Assembly (NCBI GenBank): GCA_039090855.1
Contig: CM077034.1
Span: 225,306,831-225,370,830, forward strand
From: Macrothele yani
Taxonomy: Eukaryota > Arthropoda > Arachnida > Araneae > Macrothelidae
Direction: 5' to 3'
DNA length: 64,000 nucleotides
A model generated the notes under the pieces. It saw only the letters and a list, made by a program, of their open reading frames with translations, had not been told where the DNA came from and made no database searches. A program made the translations under genes and the position numbers. Positions within the stretch are counted from its first letter, which is position 1; each line of letters opens with the position of its first letter. Shown piece by piece: positions 62,500 through 64,000 of this stretch.

Positions 62500-63495
62500 T
62501 TTCGGAAATTTTCGATGTTGTACTCCGGAAATTTTCGGCTTTTTTTTTTTTTTTTTTTTTTTCTACGAAGTTTTCGGCGGCGGCCAGCTCCGGGAATTTC
62601 CGGCGTTGTCATTTTTTTTTCACGGAAATTTGCGTTTTTTTTTCACGAAATTTTCGGCGGCGTTGTACTCCGGGAATTTTCGGCGTTTTTTTTTTTTTAT
62701 GAAATTTTCGGCGGCGTTGTGCTCCGGGAATTTCCGGCGCTTTTTTTTTCACGGAAATTTGCGTTTTTTTTCACGAAATTTTCGGCGTTTTTTTGTTGTT
62801 GTTGTTTTTTTCACGGAAATTTTCGGCGTTTTTTTTTTTATTTTTTTTTTTACGAAATTTTCGGCGGCGCTGTGCTCCGGGAATTTCCGGCGTTGTCTTT
62901 TTTTTTTCACGGAAATTTGCGTTTTTTTTTCACGAAATTTTCGGCGGCGTTGTACTCCGGGAATTTCCGGCGCTTTTTTTTTCACGGAAATTTGCGTTTT
63001 TTTTCACGAAATTTTCGGCGTTGTTTTTTTTTTTTGTTGTTTTTTCACGGAAATTTTCGGCGTTTTTTTTTTTTATTTTTTTTTACGAAATTTTCGGCGG
63101 CGCTGTGCTCCGGGAATTTCTGGCGTTGTCTTTTTTTTTTTTCACGGAAATTTGCGTTTTTTTTCACGAAATTTTCGGCGGCGTTGTACTCCGGGAATTT
63201 TCGGCGTAGTTTTTTTTTTTTTTTTTTTTTTTTTTTCCACGGAAATTTTCGGCGTTTTTTTTTTACGAAATTTTCGGCGGCGTTGTGCTCCGGGAATTTC
63301 CAGCGGGTTTTTTTTTCACGGAAATTTGCGTTTTTTTTTCACGAAATTTTCGGCGGCGTTGTTGTTGTTTTTTTGTTTTTTTTTTCACGGAAATTTTCGG
63401 CGTTTTATTTATTTTTTATTTTTTTTACGAAATTTTCGGCGGCGTTGTACTCCGGGAATTTTCTGCGGCGTTTTTTTTTTTTTTTACAAATTTTA
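62500..63495. repeat. Array of CpG-rich blocks separated by T homopolymers
   Basis: Blocks such as ACGAAATTTTCGGCGGCG, TTGTACTCCGGGAATTTTC and CACGGAAATTTGCG alternate with runs of 7-27 T. About five larger units of roughly 120-190 bp can be seen, ordered the same way. Long frames rich in Phe on the plus strand are products of poly-T. No gene. Confidence 0.88.
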
Positions 63496-64000
63496 TTTTA
63501 TAGCCAGTGGCAAGGCCTGTCACTGTCCTTTTCCTGTTTTGCCTTGTTTGGTGGCCAAAGCAAAACTCAATTCCACTGGGAGTTGGGAAATCTGACTGCC
63601 AATCTACCCCCACTGAGGGGAAGAGAAACAGGTCCACTCTGTGTCTACCCAATTCAGCTGGGAGAGACCTCCCCCCACACCTAATGTTATATTTGTCTTC
63701 TAAAAGTGTGTTAACTGTTTGCTTTCCTTTGTGGTTTGGTGCTGGGTTTGCTCAGAGCTACTCCAAACAGAAATTTCTCACCCCTTTCTTTTTCTGGCAG
63801 TGCCCCTTTGCTCCTGCCTCACCCCAGGGCTTAGTGGCCCACCCACTCTGTCTGCTGCTTTTGACCTTCAAGACTTCTCATCTCATCATCACAGAGATCT
63901 AGGGAGGATCTCCCTGCTGACTTTTTGTTCACCCCTCCCCTTCCCTTTGGGATGCCTGCTGGTTGCTGCTCAGGAAATCTTTGTCATTGGTTTCAATGGA
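63496..64000. other. CpG-free terminal sequence of unlike composition
   Basis: About 505 bp of near 50% GC with C- and T-rich stretches and not a single CpG. No protein motif or known repeat was recognised. Some short frames are open but have no family signature. The composition differs sharply from the rest of the window. Confidence 0.6.

Noticed and set aside
62368..63684. 438- and 382-codon Phe-rich frames
   Set aside because: Created by poly-T (TTT = Phe) between short repeats; they are out of step with any homology.
42399..64000. Further NDC80 exons in intron 3 region
   Set aside because: I looked on the plus strand for the expected FLY...EEE-PRIF...LGYPF...PHTWP segment in all non-repeat stretches and found none.

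Overview
The window is nuclear DNA of an animal, most likely an arthropod and possibly a chelicerate. It shows a spliced host gene, AT-rich intergenic DNA, Penelope-like elements with GIY-YIG domains, an RTE-type LINE ending in (GAT)n, a tRNA-derived SINE, and many mariner, Tc1 and Merlin DNA transposons. Nothing looks prokaryotic: there are no operons, no ribosome binding sites and no CRISPR array. The taxonomic guess is an inference from the mix of element families.

The only well-supported host gene is the 5' part of NDC80/HEC1, the outer-kinetochore protein, on the plus strand. Three coding exons (17,351-17,481; 37,531-37,684; 42,312-42,398) join in frame with correct splice sites and phases. 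Together they encode a basic, Ser/Arg-rich tail and the start of the Ndc80 calponin-homology domain. Intron 1 is 20 kb, intron 2 is 4.6 kb, and the rest of the gene is not in this window, so intron 3 is more than 21 kb. A second, broken protein gene of the 'GERFHQD' type lies on the minus strand at 59.7-62.5 kb and is split by a LINE.

Region by region: 0-2.6 kb holds a foldback MITE, an RTE fragment and a SINE. 2.77-12.42 kb is one Merlin transposon in which a TTAA-targeting MITE, a Penelope-like element and an RTE LINE are nested one inside the next, with a SINE inserted separately; both the N-terminal and the catalytic part of its transposase have become tandem arrays. 12.4-17.2 kb has a dispersed repeat with a 172-bp triplication, a Penelope remnant and the longest RTE copy. 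17.3-37.5 kb (NDC80 exon 1 and intron 1) holds a 1.2-kb mariner, a 4.6-kb mariner with a 33-bp minisatellite in its 5' region, a 6.8-kb dimeric 107/108-bp satellite, a Tc1 interrupted by a second Tc1, and a Penelope-like element interrupted by a third Tc1. Intron 2 has another Tc1 and a DDE transposon whose helix-turn-helix segment is repeated about 18 times. After exon 3 come two RTE copies, a hairpin-rich TA-flanked element, a 9.17-kb inverted-repeat element built of tandem arrays (including about 31 copies of a 175-176-bp unit), second copies of two of the Tc1 elements, another RTE copy, a T-rich array, and a final 0.5 kb that contains no CpG at all.

The recurring theme is that tandem repeats here arise inside transposable elements, often inside their coding sequence and often in frame: 114 bp and 283 bp in Merlin, 78 bp in the DDE element, 33 bp from a mariner terminal repeat, and 162 bp and 360 bp in two LINE copies. 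No element appears fully intact. The best preserved is the Tc1 at 32.2-33.7 kb, with one visible nonsense codon.
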